Assembly: GCA_022563405.1 (NCBI GenBank)
Contig: JADFNK010000018.1
Location: 1-37,557 of the forward strand
Length of the DNA stretch: 37,557 nucleotides
Source of the DNA: Gemmatimonadota bacterium
GTDB lineage: Bacteria; Gemmatimonadota; Gemmatimonadetes; Longimicrobiales; Gaopeijiaceae
Reading direction: 5' to 3'
Shown here: in pieces, positions 37,154-37,557 of the stretch
How positions within the stretch are numbered: position 1 is the first letter of the stretch
Layout of the letters: every line of letters begins with the position of its first letter
The notes under the pieces: model-generated
What the model was told of the DNA's origin: nothing
Database searches by the model: none
What the model saw: only the letters and a program-made list of their open reading frames with translations
Translations under genes and position numbers: made by a program

Positions 37154-37557
37154 CCGGCGCAGAGGGGGTCCGGACGGACTTGGGCGAACGCCTGTGGGAC
37201 GTGGTGGTGGTGGGCGCCGGGCCCGCCGGGGCGATGGTGGCGCTGGAGCTCGGCCGCAGGGGTTGTGAGGTTCTGCTCCTGGAACGTCAGCCCTTCCCTC
37301 GATGGAAGGTCTGCGGAGCCTGTCTGAACGCGGCGGCGCAGGGGGCGTTGGCCCACGCGGGCCTAGACGGGCTCGTGGCCCGAGCGGGGGCCCCACGGCT
37401 GACCGAGCTCCGGATGACGGGATGGGGGAGGTCCGCTCATGTGGCCCTCGAAGGATCCGTCGCGCTGTCCCGAGAGGCCCTGGACCAAGCGCTGGTCCGG
37501 GCCGCCGTAGAGCGGGGCGTCGTGTTCGTACAGGGAGCTTCGGCGGAATTGGGGCCC
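37150..37557 (+). CDS. FAD-dependent oxidoreductase (geranylgeranyl-reductase-like), cut by right edge
   Basis: The ORF is open from an ATG at 37150 to the end of the window, 136 residues. It has the FAD Rossmann motif WDVVVVGAGPAGAMVALELGRRG, then LLLERQPFPRWKVCGACL, which is the PxWKVCG-type motif of the geranylgeranyl reductase/halogenase-like flavoprotein superfamily. Its ATG overlaps the methyltransferase stop by four bases, with GAGGAGG just upstream. The C-terminal part and the next gene lie outside the window. Confidence 0.88.
   Translation, partial: MTGAEGVRTDLGERLWDVVVVGAGPAGAMVALELGRRGCEVLLLERQPFPRWKVCGACLNAAAQGALAHAGLDGLVARAGAPRLTELRMTGWGRSAHVALEGSVALSREALDQALVRAAVERGVVFVQGASAELGP

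Overview
The window is GC-rich, gene-dense bacterial chromosomal DNA with about 36 protein genes and two tRNA genes. No rRNA, CRISPR array, prophage or insertion sequence was seen. The gene content resembles Gemmatimonadota: a large secreted PIG-L deacetylase, sodium-coupled SSS and NSS transporters, a plant-type FabI, an M16 lipoprotein peptidase and a SUF operon with an inserted Rieske ferredoxin. That taxonomic placement is an inference from gene content; no marker gene settles it.

Layout. 1-1249 (minus): a ribbon-helix-helix protein, a minimal nucleotidyltransferase and a proline-rich membrane protein that runs off the left edge; this is a toxin-antitoxin-like unit with a repeat-rich operator. 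1415-4725: lipid/redox enzymes (acyl-CoA thioesterase, FadI-type thiolase, zinc dehydrogenase). 11319-4847 (minus): a suf operon, sufC-sufB-sufD-Rieske-sufS-sufU-ogt, with a Fur-box-like palindrome at its promoter. 11412-13695: a patatin-like lipase facing an operon of ECF sigma factor, anti-sigma factor and YbjQ protein. 13927-21139 (plus): DNA ligase LigA, polymerase/exonuclease PolX, a cation/calcium antiporter, FabI and a class III aminotransferase, facing a pterin dehydratase. 21561-21771: tRNA-Glu(CTC), tRNA-Val(CAC) and a clear intrinsic terminator.

21880-28487 is more accessory in character: a small membrane protein, a 219-residue glutamine-amidotransferase stub of asparagine synthetase, a DCC-family thiol protein, two divergent secreted proteins (a PEBP-fold protein and a small unknown), a TPR/membrane protein, an ABC ATPase with a tiny membrane partner, and an NSS transporter. 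28658-37557 holds the secreted PIG-L protein, an SSS symporter, an M16 lipoprotein peptidase, and a methyltransferase coupled to an FAD-dependent oxidoreductase cut by the right edge.

A recurring oddity is short tandem duplications (2 to 5 copies, 17-24 bp) at gene ends: 92-151, 3387-3424, 7564-7668, 12318-12361, 16044-16076, 23087-23134, 31355-31419 and 33164-33217. Some include start or stop codons, and one forms the N-terminal linker of the Rieske protein. No stretch over 300 bases lacks a gene. The longest gaps (3223-3477, 13696-13926, 23036-23308) hold only the weak repeats or palindromes listed.
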